Below are positions 1 to 7,249 of a stretch of 12,935 nucleotides of DNA, piece by piece. The position numbers and the translations under genes are program-made. Positions within the stretch are counted from its first letter, which is position 1. Every line of letters begins with the position of its first letter. Origin of the DNA: Flavobacteriaceae bacterium (lineage in GTDB: Bacteria > Bacteroidota > Bacteroidia > Flavobacteriales > Flavobacteriaceae). The DNA is taken from the NCBI GenBank assembly GCA_947458575.1, contig CANHBE010000046.1:1-12935 (forward strand), given 5' to 3'. The notes under the pieces are model-generated. The model saw nothing but the letters and a program-made list of their open reading frames with translations, made no database searches and was not told the origin of the DNA.

Positions 1-1
1 C

Positions 2-376
2 GAAAAAAACTCAAACAAGATTATATTGGATGCCTATAATGCTAATCCAAGTAGCATGAACGTAGCAATTTCTAATTTCATCCAATTGAAAAGCCCTAAC
101 AAGATTATTATTTTAGGTGATATGTTTGAGCTTGGGGATCAAAGTAGTGCTGAACATAAAGAAATCGTTGATTCCCTGGTTCCTCAAGAAGAAATCGACT
201 GCTTCTTCGTCGGGAAAGAGTTCTACAGAAATATTGCGAAAGTGAAACACCTTCATTTTTTTGAATCTTTTGAATCTTTTGCCAAGCACCTAAAAACGCT
301 GGTGCTAAAGGAAAAATTGATTCTCGTAAAGGGTTCCCGAGGCATGGCGTTGGAGCGAACTTTGGAACTATTATAA
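2..376 (+). CDS. murF: UDP-N-acetylmuramoyl-tripeptide--D-alanyl-D-alanine ligase (MurF), C-terminal fragment
   Basis: The frame is open from base 2 and gives the last 124 residues of a protein of usually about 420-450; the start lies outside the window. MurF is the cytoplasmic ATP-dependent ligase that adds D-Ala-D-Ala to UDP-MurNAc-tripeptide, the last soluble step of peptidoglycan precursor synthesis. Visible Mur-ligase features are DAYNANPSS near the left edge, typical of the MurF central/C-terminal boundary, then ILGDMFELG, and the terminal KGSRGMALERTLELL, which closes the C-terminal Rossmann-like domain. A TTG at 26 is an internal Leu codon, not a start, since the family alignment continues upstream of it. 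A short in-frame repeat gives FESFESF. The gene ends just before a strong hairpin terminator and converges on a tRNA gene. The family assignment is firm. Confidence 0.93.
   Translation, partial: EKNSNKIILDAYNANPSSMNVAISNFIQLKSPNKIIILGDMFELGDQSSAEHKEIVDSLVPQEEIDCFFVGKEFYRNIAKVKHLHFFESFESFAKHLKTLVLKEKLILVKGSRGMALERTLELL
259..281. repeat. Short tandem repeat inside murF
   Basis: Two perfect copies of the 9-base unit TTTTGAATC plus a partial third. The unit is a multiple of three, so it only duplicates FES in the protein (FESFESF). Probably a harmless slippage product in a variable loop of the C-terminal domain. Confidence 0.6.
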
Positions 377-380
377 AATA

Positions 381-410
381 AAAAATCCACTAGAAACTAG
401 TGGATTTTTT
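381..410. terminator. Bidirectional intrinsic terminator between murF and tRNA-Val
   Basis: The 13-base arms AAAAATCCACTAG (381-393) and CTAGTGGATTTTT (397-409) are perfectly complementary around an AAA loop. The T-run follows the hairpin on the plus strand, and the A-run at 380-385 supplies a T-run for minus-strand transcription. It begins 4 bases after the murF stop. On the minus strand it starts directly after the encoded CCA of the tRNA, so it can end both convergent transcripts. Confidence 0.85.
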
Positions 411-487
411 GGTGGGCGATGAGGGATTCGAACCCCCGACCCTCTGGGTGTAAACCAGATGCTCTGAACCAACTGAGCTAATCGCCC
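410..487 (-). tRNA. tRNA-Val (anticodon UAC), CCA encoded
   Basis: Read on the minus strand, the acceptor arms GGGCGAT and ATCGCCC pair over 7 bases. The D-arm carries TAGCTCAGTTGG. The anticodon stem TCTGG/CCAGA encloses the loop TTTACAC, giving anticodon UAC (valine). The T-arm has GGTTCGAATCC. Discriminator A and a genomically encoded CCA follow at 413-410, so the gene runs from 487 to 410; without CCA it ends at 413. A strong promoter lies upstream at 545-575, and a hairpin terminator abuts the 3' end. It is a single tRNA, not part of a visible cluster. Confidence 0.95.
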
Positions 488-544
488 TTATTTCTTCACC
501 GTACTTTAATTTCCATTGGAGTTCAGTGAACGCGTTTGCGAGTG

Positions 545-575
545 CAAATATAGGTTACTTTTTCTTATTTGCAAA
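545..575 (-). promoter_or_regulatory. Flavobacterial promoter for tRNA-Val
   Basis: On the minus strand, TTTG (575-572), a 19-base spacer and TATATTTG (552-545) match the Bacteroidetes sigma factor consensus (-33 TTTG or TTG, -7 TAnnTTTG). Transcription would begin near 541, about 54 bases before the mature tRNA. The -33 box lies just downstream of the folC stop codon, so the tRNA need not depend on read-through from the folC operon. Confidence 0.8.
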
Positions 576-592
576 TAAAATTCAATTTTATT
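574..592. repeat. AT-only palindrome at the folC stop codon
   Basis: AATAAAATT and AATTTTATT form a perfect 9-base dyad around one central base, overlapping both the folC stop codon and the edge of the tRNA promoter -33 box. As RNA it would be a weak all-AU hairpin with no T-run after it, so calling it a terminator is not justified. It may mark the 3' end of the folC message. Confidence 0.4.
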
Positions 593-1811
593 ACAAAATT
601 TCTGCGACAACAAAAGTACTGCCTCCAATGAATATCAAATCACTTTTGGTTGAATTTTTCTTGGCGGCATTATAGGCGTCTGATACTGAATGGAAAGCAT
701 TTCCATGTAAACTATAATCAAGCGCTTTTTCTCTCAAAATATTAGCGTTTAATCCACGAGGAATATCCGGTTTGCAAAAATAATATGTGGCAACTTTTGG
801 AAATAAAGGTAATATTTCCGCCAAGTCCTTGTCGTTTACTACGCCCATTACTATATGTAATTTTTCATAATCTTGTTGCTGGATCTGATCAAGCACTGAT
901 TTTAGTCCGTCAGAGTTGTGTGCAGTATCGCAAATAACCAACGGATTTACTTGTAGTTGTTGCCATCGTCCCTGTAGCCCCGTGTTTTCGACTACTTTCA
1001 AAAATCCGGTTGCAATATTTTCTTCAGTAATATTATATAAATGCAATGATTGCAAAACACGAATGGTTTGCAGTACGGTTTTTTTGTTATGCATTTGGTA
1101 ATTTCCATTTAGTGGCGATGCAAAATCTTCAGTAATTTGATCCGAAGCGAAAAACAATGGTGACTCTTCAAGCGCTGCTTTCTTTTCAAAGACCGCTTTA
1201 GTTTCTGAGTTGTATTGACCAATTACAGTAGGAATATTATGTTTGATGATGCCTGCTTTTTCCTGCGCGATCAACGCTAAAGTGTTACCCAGATATTGCA
1301 TATGATCAAATCCAATATTTGTAATCACGGAAACCAACGGCGTAATAATATTTGTTGAGTCAAGTCTACCGCCCATTCCCACCTCGACAATGGCAATATC
1401 AACAGCTGAGTTTTTAAAGTAATCAAAAGCCAAACCGACAGTCATCTCAAAGAAACTTAAGTTGTTTTCTTCAAAAAACACTTTGTTTTCAGCAATAAAA
1501 TCAACCACAAATTCTTCTGAAACCTCTTTACCATTGATTTTAATTCGCTCCCTGAAATCTTTCAAATGAGGTGAAGTGTATAGTCCGACCTTATAACCTG
1601 CTTCCTGCAGTATAGACGCGAGCATATGCGAGGTTGATCCTTTTCCATTTGTTCCGCCCACATGAATGCATTTGAGGTGATTTTCCGGATGTCCCAAATG
1701 ATCCGCGAGTAAGATAGTATTCGTCAAATCTTTGCGATAGGCTGTAGCACCTTGAGTTTGGTACATAGGCAAGCGCTGGAACATCCAATTGACGGTTTCT
1801 TGATAATTCAT
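591..1811 (-). CDS. folC: Bifunctional folylpolyglutamate synthase / dihydrofolate synthase
   Basis: A cytoplasmic ATP-dependent ligase of the Mur/FolC superfamily that adds glutamate to dihydropteroate and/or to reduced folates; bacterial FolC often does both. The 406 residues are near normal length. Motifs in order: P-loop GTNGKGS (53-59), the SPHL segment (80-83) with RERI after it, EVGMGGRLDSTN (143-154), NIGFDH (165-170), EKAGIIK (184-190) with the lysine that is carbamylated in this family at K185, and DTAHN (295-299) opening the C-terminal domain. It is the last gene of the minus-strand exbB-exbD-tonB-folC run, 24 bases after the tonB stop and with no promoter seen in between, so it is probably co-transcribed. 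Whether it has both activities cannot be read from sequence. The family call is firm. Confidence 0.95.
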   Translation of the reverse strand: MNYQETVNWMFQRLPMYQTQGATAYRKDLTNTILLADHLGHPENHLKCIHVGGTNGKGSTSHMLASILQEAGYKVGLYTSPHLKDFRERIKINGKEVSEEFVVDFIAENKVFFEENNLSFFEMTVGLAFDYFKNSAVDIAIVEVGMGGRLDSTNIITPLVSVITNIGFDHMQYLGNTLALIAQEKAGIIKHNIPTVIGQYNSETKAVFEKKAALEESPLFFASDQITEDFASPLNGNYQMHNKKTVLQTIRVLQSLHLYNITEENIATGFLKVVENTGLQGRWQQLQVNPLVICDTAHNSDGLKSVLDQIQQQDYEKLHIVMGVVNDKDLAEILPLFPKVATYYFCKPDIPRGLNANILREKALDYSLHGNAFHSVSDAYNAAKKNSTKSDLIFIGGSTFVVAEIL

Positions 1812-1835
1812 GAAGCTCAGGATATTGGCAAAAAA

Positions 1836-2636
1836 CTATTCGCCAAGTTTAAAGTTGACTATAATAAATCCTATTTGAGTTTCGGGAGCATTGGGGTCTG
1901 GCTGCCATTTGTGTTTTTTTGCAGTTGCAAGGGCAGGTTCAACTAAACAGGGATCGGTATTGGTTGTTCCTTTTGTAAATTTCGCAGCAATAACATTACC
2001 ACTTCTATTCACAGTTATTTGCACAACGACAGTTCCGGACTCATTACACTTTTGGGTTTCTTTTCCTGCCGCACTTAGTTTTCTGCCATTCAAACCCCAA
2101 CCTTTTCCGCCGCCATCTCCTTTTCCACTTCCGTAATAGCTATTGGCATAAGGGTCACCATCTAAGCTTCCTTTGTTTCCCGGTATTTTATCTGGTCCTT
2201 CACCTTCAGTGTTTTTCCCGTCAGATTTTGGACCATTTAAAAGATTAGATATAGCATCTGTTGTGTTCTTTGAAGGTTGTGGTTTACTGTTGACCTTGGG
2301 TTTAAGAACTTCTTTAGTGCTTTCCTTTTGAGGAGTAGGTTTTTTAGTCTCCTTGATGACTGGCGCTTCCTCAATATCTTGCGTGGTTAAATCTTCTTCT
2401 GCAGCATTTGACTGTGAACTACTAGACGGCTTGGGTGCCGATTGAACAGTTTCTGTAGAAGTTTTATTTTCACCTGAACCGAACTCTGTATTGCCAAAAT
2501 TTACAGCAATACCATTTTCAGGTGGCGGATCCATATAGTTGAGACCGAGAAACACGAATAACAAAAGCAGCACTACCATGATTGCTGTAGTAATTGCAAA
2601 TGACTTTTTTTCGTATTCGGTTTCTAAGTATCTCAT
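1836..2636 (-). CDS. tonB: TonB-family energy transducer
   Basis: A periplasm-spanning protein that couples the inner-membrane ExbB/ExbD motor to TonB-dependent outer-membrane receptors. A short cytoplasmic N-terminus is followed by one membrane segment (about residues 14-33). Next comes a long low-complexity linker rich in Pro, Lys, Ser and Thr (about 55-140), then a Gly-rich stretch (about 145-185) with GSGKGDGGGKGWG. The C-terminal domain of about 75 residues contains GTVVVQITVNRSGNV and a final strand ending in IIVNFKLGE, the TonB C-terminal fold that contacts the receptor TonB box. It is 266 residues long. The gene lies 15 bases downstream of exbD in the same operon, which supports the role. 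Flavobacteria carry several TonB paralogues; which receptors this one serves is unknown. Confidence 0.88.
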   Translation of the reverse strand: MRYLETEYEKKSFAITTAIMVVLLLLFVFLGLNYMDPPPENGIAVNFGNTEFGSGENKTSTETVQSAPKPSSSSQSNAAEEDLTTQDIEEAPVIKETKKPTPQKESTKEVLKPKVNSKPQPSKNTTDAISNLLNGPKSDGKNTEGEGPDKIPGNKGSLDGDPYANSYYGSGKGDGGGKGWGLNGRKLSAAGKETQKCNESGTVVVQITVNRSGNVIAAKFTKGTTNTDPCLVEPALATAKKHKWQPDPNAPETQIGFIIVNFKLGE

Positions 2637-2651
2637 GATATATTTGACCTA

Positions 2652-3044
2652 TTATTTTGGTCTTACTGCCAATACAACCTTAATTTGATTTCGATTAGCA
2701 ATATCCAAAACATTGACTGCTTTTTCGATTGGTACACCTTCTTCTGCCCTGAGAATAATTGCCTTTTCCTTATCAGAGCCGATAATGGCTAAAAGTTTAG
2801 TTTCTAACTCAGCTTCACCAACTTTGTCTTTATCGACAAAAAATTCTAGATTCTTATTGATGCTCACAGCTATGTTTTTATTGCTATCTGTTTTTCCTTT
2901 GGCTTTTGGCAATACCAAATCGAGTGCATTGGTTGTGACCATAGTTGAAGTCAACATAAAGAAAATTAGCAATAAGAAAACAATGTCTGTCATCGACGAC
3001 ATGTTGAATTCCGGTGTTACTTTATTTCGTCCACGTAAGTTCAT
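2652..3044 (-). CDS. exbD: Biopolymer transporter ExbD
   Basis: The small ExbD/TolR subunit of the proton-driven Ton motor, 130 residues long and typical of the family. The cytoplasmic N-terminus (RGRNKVTPEFNMSSMTD) leads into a single membrane segment at about 20-37. D20 in MTDIVFLLLIFFM corresponds to the proton-pathway aspartate of ExbD (Asp25 in E. coli). The remaining roughly 90 residues form the periplasmic domain, beginning with the LDLVLPKAKG segment that follows the membrane helix. Only 2 bases separate it from exbB upstream and 15 from tonB downstream, so the three are surely one transcript. TolR is the alternative family member, but the tonB neighbour favours ExbD. Confidence 0.92.
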   Translation of the reverse strand: MNLRGRNKVTPEFNMSSMTDIVFLLLIFFMLTSTMVTTNALDLVLPKAKGKTDSNKNIAVSINKNLEFFVDKDKVGEAELETKLLAIIGSDKEKAIILRAEEGVPIEKAVNVLDIANRNQIKVVLAVRPK

Positions 3045-3046
3045 AA

Positions 3047-3751
3047 CTATGCAGGTTCGTTAAGTAAATCTAAGAAATCAACCGCATTGGCTTCCATCTG
3101 ATAAATCACTTTATTGGTTTTCACCACCAAATGATTATATCCCATAAAGGCGATAATACCCACCACTAATCCAGCAACGGTTGTGGTCATCGCTGTATAA
3201 ATTCCTTCTGCCAAAGCACCAACTTCAATTTGCCCGCCAGCGCTTGCCATTTTATGAAAGGCTAAAATCATTCCGATTACGGTACCTAAGAATCCTAACA
3301 TCGGACCCGCACCGGAAATTGTAGCTAACATACTTACATTTTTTTCTAATTTGTAAATCTCAAGTTTTCCAGCATTTTCGATAGCAGTATTGATATCTTC
3401 TAATGGTTTTCCAATTCGAGAAATTCCTTTTTCAATAAGTCGTGCAACCGGAGAGTTAGTTTGAGCGCATAACATTTTCGCAGCATCGATTTTTCCAGCT
3501 AGAATGTTCTCTCGTATCCGATTCATAAAGCTGACATCAATTTTTGAGGCAGCATTTATCGCCATAATTCTTTCGAAATAAACATATAACGCAAAGAATA
3601 ATAAGAGACCAATAGAGAGCATGATGAGTTGTCCACCAATTCCACCACTTGTGATTAAACTCCAAATAGAAATTGTTTTTTCAACGGGAGCGTTCTCTAA
3701 AATTTGCTGAGCAGCAAGAGCGGTTGTATCTGCTTGAAGAAAGTTTGTCAT
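3047..3751 (-). CDS. exbB: MotA/TolQ/ExbB proton channel family protein (ExbB)
   Basis: The channel-forming subunit of the Ton motor in the inner membrane, 234 residues long. Three membrane segments are visible: about 40-60, 143-166 and 185-207. The last two flank the family hallmark, GAGPMLGFLGTVIGM (147-161), with AEGIYTAMTTTVAGL (181-195) after it. A cytoplasmic loop of about 80 residues separates segments one and two, as in ExbB. It is the first gene of the operon, 78 bases downstream of the dehydrogenase stop. A partial -7 match, TAATTTCG (3790-3783, minus), lies in that gap without a -33 box, so the operon promoter is not well defined. ATG 3751 fits the family N-terminus. Confidence 0.92.
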   Translation of the reverse strand: MTNFLQADTTALAAQQILENAPVEKTISIWSLITSGGIGGQLIMLSIGLLLFFALYVYFERIMAINAASKIDVSFMNRIRENILAGKIDAAKMLCAQTNSPVARLIEKGISRIGKPLEDINTAIENAGKLEIYKLEKNVSMLATISGAGPMLGFLGTVIGMILAFHKMASAGGQIEVGALAEGIYTAMTTTVAGLVVGIIAFMGYNHLVVKTNKVIYQMEANAVDFLDLLNEPA

Positions 3752-3789
3752 AGCGTTGTTTTTTTGTGATAACGAATAGTTGCGAAATT

Positions 3790-3830
3790 AATTGTTTTTA
3801 ACATATAATACTTGGACTTGTCAAACAATT
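3790..3830. repeat. Inverted repeat in the dehydrogenase-exbB gap
   Basis: AATTGTTT (3790-3797) and AAACAATT (3823-3830) are perfect inverted copies 25 bases apart, the second touching the stop codon of the upstream dehydrogenase gene. As minus-strand RNA they could form a stem, but no T-run follows. It could be a 3'-end structure or an operator for exbB. Confidence 0.35.
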
Positions 3831-5056
3831 TACACCAATTCTTTCAACGCAATTTCAAATGCATTGGCACTGATATTAACTTTTCCGGGATGAATGTCGT
3901 GTGCCTTTTGAAGCGCTTTTTTGATGGTTTGTGAGGTGTCAGCAAAGATAGCTTCATCCGTCATCTGAACTTTCTTTTCCATGAAATACGCAAACACACG
4001 TGCCATACCACAGTTCGAAATAAAATCCGGAATCAAACTGATTTTTCTGTCCACTGCTTCCATGATCGGACCAAAGAATATCGCCGTGTCAGCGAAAGGA
4101 ACGTTTGCCCCGCAGGAAATTACCTCTAGTCCGTTGTCTATCATATGATCGACTTGCTCCTGTGTTACTAATCGGGAAGCAGCACAAGGCGTAAATATTT
4201 CTGCACCCATCGACCAAATTTTGTCATTTATTTCATCAAAGGGAATCATATTAAAAGCAACCAATCTATTGCCGTCTTTATTTAAAAATAATGTTCTTAT
4301 TTGTTCAAAAGTAAATCCGTTTTCGTTGATAACGCCACCATCCCGATCAATAATTCCAATAATCTTAACGCCCATTTCAGCCAAATAAAAAGCCGCTGCT
4401 GAACCAACATTCCCAAATCCCTGCACGATAGCTTTTTTCCCTTTCACTTGTCCACCGAAAATATCGTAGTAATGCCTTACTGCTTCTGCAACACCATAAC
4501 CAGTAATCATATCTGCAACCGTATATTTTCTTGAGACATCAGGTGAAAAATTTGGGTTTTCAATAACTTTGATTACACCTTGACGCAATTGACCAATACG
4601 GTTGATTTTATCTGCATCGCTAGGCCTAAAGTGTCCGTTGAATACACCTTCCTGCGGATGCCAAACGCCACATTCTTCAGTCATGGGAATCACTTCGTGA
4701 ATTTCATCCACATTCAAATCACCACCTGTTCCGTAATAACTTTTCAGCAAAGGCGAAACCGCTTTGTACCAACGTTGTAAAACACCTTTTTTACGAGGAT
4801 CATTCGGATCAAAATTGATTCCTGATTTGGCACCACCGATGGCTGGACCGGAAACAGAAAATTTCACCTCCATTGTTTTTGCTAACGAAAGTACTTCATT
4901 CATATCTAAGCCTTTTCGCATTCTTGTGCCTCCGCCCGCAGCTCCTCCTCGAAGCGAGTTGATGACTGTCCAGCCCTCTGCTTCAGTTTCCGGATCCTTC
5001 CAGTTAAATACAATTTCCGGGGCCTTATTTTCGAATTTATGGAGTAAGTCTTTCAT
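3830..5056 (-). CDS. Glu/Leu/Phe/Val dehydrogenase family protein (NAD-type)
   Basis: A cytoplasmic amino-acid dehydrogenase that reversibly converts an amino acid to its 2-oxo acid and ammonia. From ATG 5056 it has 408 residues. The N-terminal dimerisation/substrate domain shows GGAAGGGTRMR (37-47), the catalytic-type lysine K77 in PAIGGAKSG and the catalytic-type aspartate D113 in GTGGDLN. The Rossmann domain shows GFGNVG (213-218) followed by an acidic residue (D237) at the end of the second strand, which suggests NAD rather than NADP. A longer frame opens at TTG 5080, but that codon is part of the promoter -7 box TATATTTG, so ATG 5056 is the start. The substrate (glutamate, leucine or another amino acid) cannot be fixed from the sequence. 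It is a single gene, separated by 78 bases from exbB. Confidence 0.9.
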   Translation of the reverse strand: MKDLLHKFENKAPEIVFNWKDPETEAEGWTVINSLRGGAAGGGTRMRKGLDMNEVLSLAKTMEVKFSVSGPAIGGAKSGINFDPNDPRKKGVLQRWYKAVSPLLKSYYGTGGDLNVDEIHEVIPMTEECGVWHPQEGVFNGHFRPSDADKINRIGQLRQGVIKVIENPNFSPDVSRKYTVADMITGYGVAEAVRHYYDIFGGQVKGKKAIVQGFGNVGSAAAFYLAEMGVKIIGIIDRDGGVINENGFTFEQIRTLFLNKDGNRLVAFNMIPFDEINDKIWSMGAEIFTPCAASRLVTQEQVDHMIDNGLEVISCGANVPFADTAIFFGPIMEAVDRKISLIPDFISNCGMARVFAYFMEKKVQMTDEAIFADTSQTIKKALQKAHDIHPGKVNISANAFEIALKELV

Positions 5057-5077
5057 TAGTTCATGTCGTTTATGGCG

Positions 5078-5085
5078 CAAATATA
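5078..5085 (-). promoter_or_regulatory. -7 box of the dehydrogenase promoter
   Basis: TATATTTG on the minus strand is a perfect TAnnTTTG match, ending 21 bases before ATG 5056. No TTG is found at the expected -33 distance, so this is a half-consensus promoter. It argues against translation from TTG 5080, which overlaps this box. Confidence 0.6.
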
Positions 5086-5165
5086 TAATTTTTGATACGA
5101 CAGAAGTAGTATGTCATTTTTTATATCTAGAATTAAGGATTTGAATTGTATTTGGACTATAAATA

Positions 5166-5181
5166 ATTGTTTCAAAACAAT
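5166..5181. promoter_or_regulatory. Perfect 7+7 dyad in a divergent intergenic region
   Basis: ATTGTTT and AAACAAT flank a CA centre. The dyad lies between the divergent dehydrogenase and DUF6268-like genes, about 80-100 bases upstream of each inferred start site. Its compact symmetry looks like an operator, but no T-run or other function is evident. The rest of 5086-5245 shows nothing recognisable. Confidence 0.35.
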
Positions 5182-5245
5182 CGTACGCAATGTTATGGGC
5201 TAAATATTTTGGTTTTTTGTTCTTTTACTTAATTACTACTTTGAT

Positions 5246-5253
5246 TACTTTTG
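5246..5253 (+). promoter_or_regulatory. -7 box upstream of the DUF6268-like gene
   Basis: TACTTTTG fits TAnnTTTG and ends 19 bases before the ATG at 5273. The nearest upstream TTG (5217-5219) is 26 bases away, longer than usual, so the -33 part is uncertain. Confidence 0.5.
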
Positions 5254-5272
5254 AAACTCTAAAAGCACCAAT

Positions 5273-6121
5273 ATGAAGAATAAATTCCTCTTTCAGATCC
5301 TTGTTTTTTTAATTCCAATATTGTTTTACGCTCAAGTTGAAAATCGAGCAACCCTATCGCATTCGTATTATGCGCCAACATCTGACCGTCAATTGCAAAA
5401 TCTTGAGCAATCAAACATTGATTTTCAGTTCAATGCCAAGACGAAGGTGCTTGCGAAAAAAGTAAGATGGGACAATTCGTTTTCTGCGAGAACAGTACTT
5501 TTTAACGATGCATTTTCAGAACAGTTGTATGATTTGGTTTATACTTCCTCTTTTGTCTACACCAAAAACGCCAAGAATTTTTGGATTGGAAATGCTCGAG
5601 TAAATCTAAGAAGCCAGGTGAATACCGTTATGTCTAGTGATGCTGTTTTTCCAGCTTTTTCGGTAGGATATATGCGACAGTCACAAAAAAGTAAATCTAT
5701 TCGCTGGGCTGCGGGCGTCAACTATAACAATGATTTTGGTAAAAATGTCGTGTTGCCATTTTTTATTTTCAATTACGAAACTGCAAAAATGCGCTTTAAT
5801 GCCACTTTACCTAATTCGATTCTATTGCTGATTCGACAAAACACCAAATTTTACTACGGTTTAAACGCAACGCTTAATTCGTCGATATTTGAAGTAGATA
5901 ACGAATCGTATCAAAGACTCCAATTATTAAATGCTAATTTTTTTGCTTTTTCACAGATCAAACTACACAAAAAATTATGGTTAGAGGTAAAGCCTGGTAT
6001 CACTTTGAGACGAGATGTTAATCTGTTGCAGCATAATTTTGAACCTTTGAATACTCAAGATGAGTATCGATTAGATCCGAATTTTGTAATAACAACGGGC
6101 TTGATGTATAGAATGAATTAA
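5273..6121 (+). CDS. DUF6268-like outer-membrane beta-barrel protein
   Basis: 282 residues with a cleavable signal peptide (about residues 1-20, ending LFYA before Q21). The rest is an alternation of short amphipathic strands with aromatic ends, for example FWIGNARVNL, WAAGVNYNNDF, LWLEVKPGITLRRDV and the C-terminal FVITTGLMYRMN, as expected of a small outer-membrane barrel. The pattern resembles the DUF6268 family common in Bacteroidetes, whose function is unknown. It stands alone: divergent from the dehydrogenase and 221 bases from the next gene. ATG 5273 is favoured by the signal peptide and by the -7 box 19 bases upstream. The barrel topology is likely; the family number is from memory of similar proteins. 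Confidence 0.7.
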   Translation: MKNKFLFQILVFLIPILFYAQVENRATLSHSYYAPTSDRQLQNLEQSNIDFQFNAKTKVLAKKVRWDNSFSARTVLFNDAFSEQLYDLVYTSSFVYTKNAKNFWIGNARVNLRSQVNTVMSSDAVFPAFSVGYMRQSQKSKSIRWAAGVNYNNDFGKNVVLPFFIFNYETAKMRFNATLPNSILLLIRQNTKFYYGLNATLNSSIFEVDNESYQRLQLLNANFFAFSQIKLHKKLWLEVKPGITLRRDVNLLQHNFEPLNTQDEYRLDPNFVITTGLMYRMN

Positions 6122-6165
6122 AACAAATTTCGTCGATTCTCATAAACATTTCAAATGGCGAAACT

Positions 6166-6195
6166 TGAATCAAAATCTGATTCATTCGATTTTTT
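6166..6195 (+). terminator. Weak hairpin downstream of the DUF6268-like gene
   Basis: TGAATC (6166-6171) and GATTCA (6179-6184) form a 6-base stem with a 7-base loop, followed after 5 bases by a T-run (6190-6195). The short stem and the gap before the T-run make it a modest terminator candidate. No clear promoter is seen in the rest of 6122-6342, the longest gene-free stretch in the window. Confidence 0.4.
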
Positions 6196-6342
6196 CATCC
6201 GTATCTTTTATGCTTTGAGCTAGAATTGGCTCATCATGTAACGCAATCAGCATTAAAGCGACATAATGTAGCTGTTTGAAAACGATTAGCATATTCTATG
6301 TTGAAAGAAGTCAAGATTCCAATATTTTAAACACCTAATAGG

Positions 6343-7242
6343 ATGAAAACGAAAAGAATAGACTCCAGTTATAAAATCCTTATTGTTTCACTTTTTTGTA
6401 CTGTTTTTCTCTGCTCGCTTCAATCTAGAGGTCAATGTCAAAACGGCCGTGTGCAACTTGCTATTTCTAATGTCACCGCAACTGCAACGACAATTGATTT
6501 TGATGTTTCAGTAAAAAGTACTGGATTATCGTTACTGCTTTTTTCAGCCTACCTAGGTAACATTATCTATGACAATCAGTTGTTGCCAGCTGGCGCCACA
6601 GGCTCTTTTAGTGTAATTACACAACCATCACAGACGGGTAATTTTCCTTTTTTATACAATCTTACAAATGTAAACCATCTACCTGCAACACGACAGTTAA
6701 CTTGGACGCAGCTTCCAACACCCGTAGGAACAGGGAGTACAGTGTTTTTGCCACCAAATACAGAACTGAAATTTGCTAGATTCCGATTTTCTTCATCTTT
6801 ACCGTGGACAGCAACCAATTCGGTTTCACTGCGATTTGCAACGGATGATTTAGATCAATTAAGGAAAAATAGAGTAGTTGCTTTTTGCGAACCCTATAGT
6901 ATTTCAACCGACTTGACTGCCGGAACGAATAGTTTGGTTTTTGTAAATAGTAATTTTTCAATTAGTAGTGTATTGGCAGCAAATCAATTTGAGGGCCATT
7001 TATCATTGGTTGCACATCCTAATCCTTTCACAGATAAATTTCTACTAAGCGCTCAATTTGATTCGTCTGATCCTGTGACAGTTATAATATATGATATGCT
7101 AGGTAAGGTAGTCGAGCATCAGCACATTTTTGACTCCGGATTCCGAGAATACGAATGGGGAACTGTTCTTCAATCCGGCTTATACAATGTCTTTGTTACG
7201 CAAGGAAATCAAAGCCAATCGGTAAAAGTGTGTAAGAAGTAA
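6343..7242 (+). CDS. T9SS type A sorting domain-containing secreted protein
   Basis: 299 residues. An N-terminal signal peptide (hydrophobic core about 11-27) exports it to the periplasm. The last 75 or so residues are a type IX secretion sorting domain: HPNPF (225-229), VTVIIYDMLGKVV (245-257), SGLYNVFV (278-285) and the basic end SVKVCKK. Such domains route cargo through the type IX machinery to the cell surface or medium and are normally cleaved. The middle (about 36-210) is beta-rich, starting VQLAISNVTATATTIDFDVSV, a pattern seen in cohesin-like or Ig-like surface modules. No catalytic motif is recognised, so a binding or structural role is only a guess. It converges on anmK with a 7-base gap and no terminator between them. 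The sorting domain is firm; the function is unknown. Confidence 0.85.
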   Translation: MKTKRIDSSYKILIVSLFCTVFLCSLQSRGQCQNGRVQLAISNVTATATTIDFDVSVKSTGLSLLLFSAYLGNIIYDNQLLPAGATGSFSVITQPSQTGNFPFLYNLTNVNHLPATRQLTWTQLPTPVGTGSTVFLPPNTELKFARFRFSSSLPWTATNSVSLRFATDDLDQLRKNRVVAFCEPYSISTDLTAGTNSLVFVNSNFSISSVLAANQFEGHLSLVAHPNPFTDKFLLSAQFDSSDPVTVIIYDMLGKVVEHQHIFDSGFREYEWGTVLQSGLYNVFVTQGNQSQSVKVCKK

Positions 7243-7249
7243 AGTTGTA

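Noticed and set aside
2713..3063. 116-codon plus-strand open frame over exbD
   Set aside because: Antisense shadow of a clearly conserved ExbD gene, with no promoter or family signature.
5078..5080. TTG start for the dehydrogenase
   Set aside because: It is part of the -7 promoter box and adds residues unlike the family N-terminus.
4764..5144. 126-codon plus-strand open frame
   Set aside because: It is antisense to the amino-acid dehydrogenase, whose family motifs are complete; its translation has no recognisable domain.
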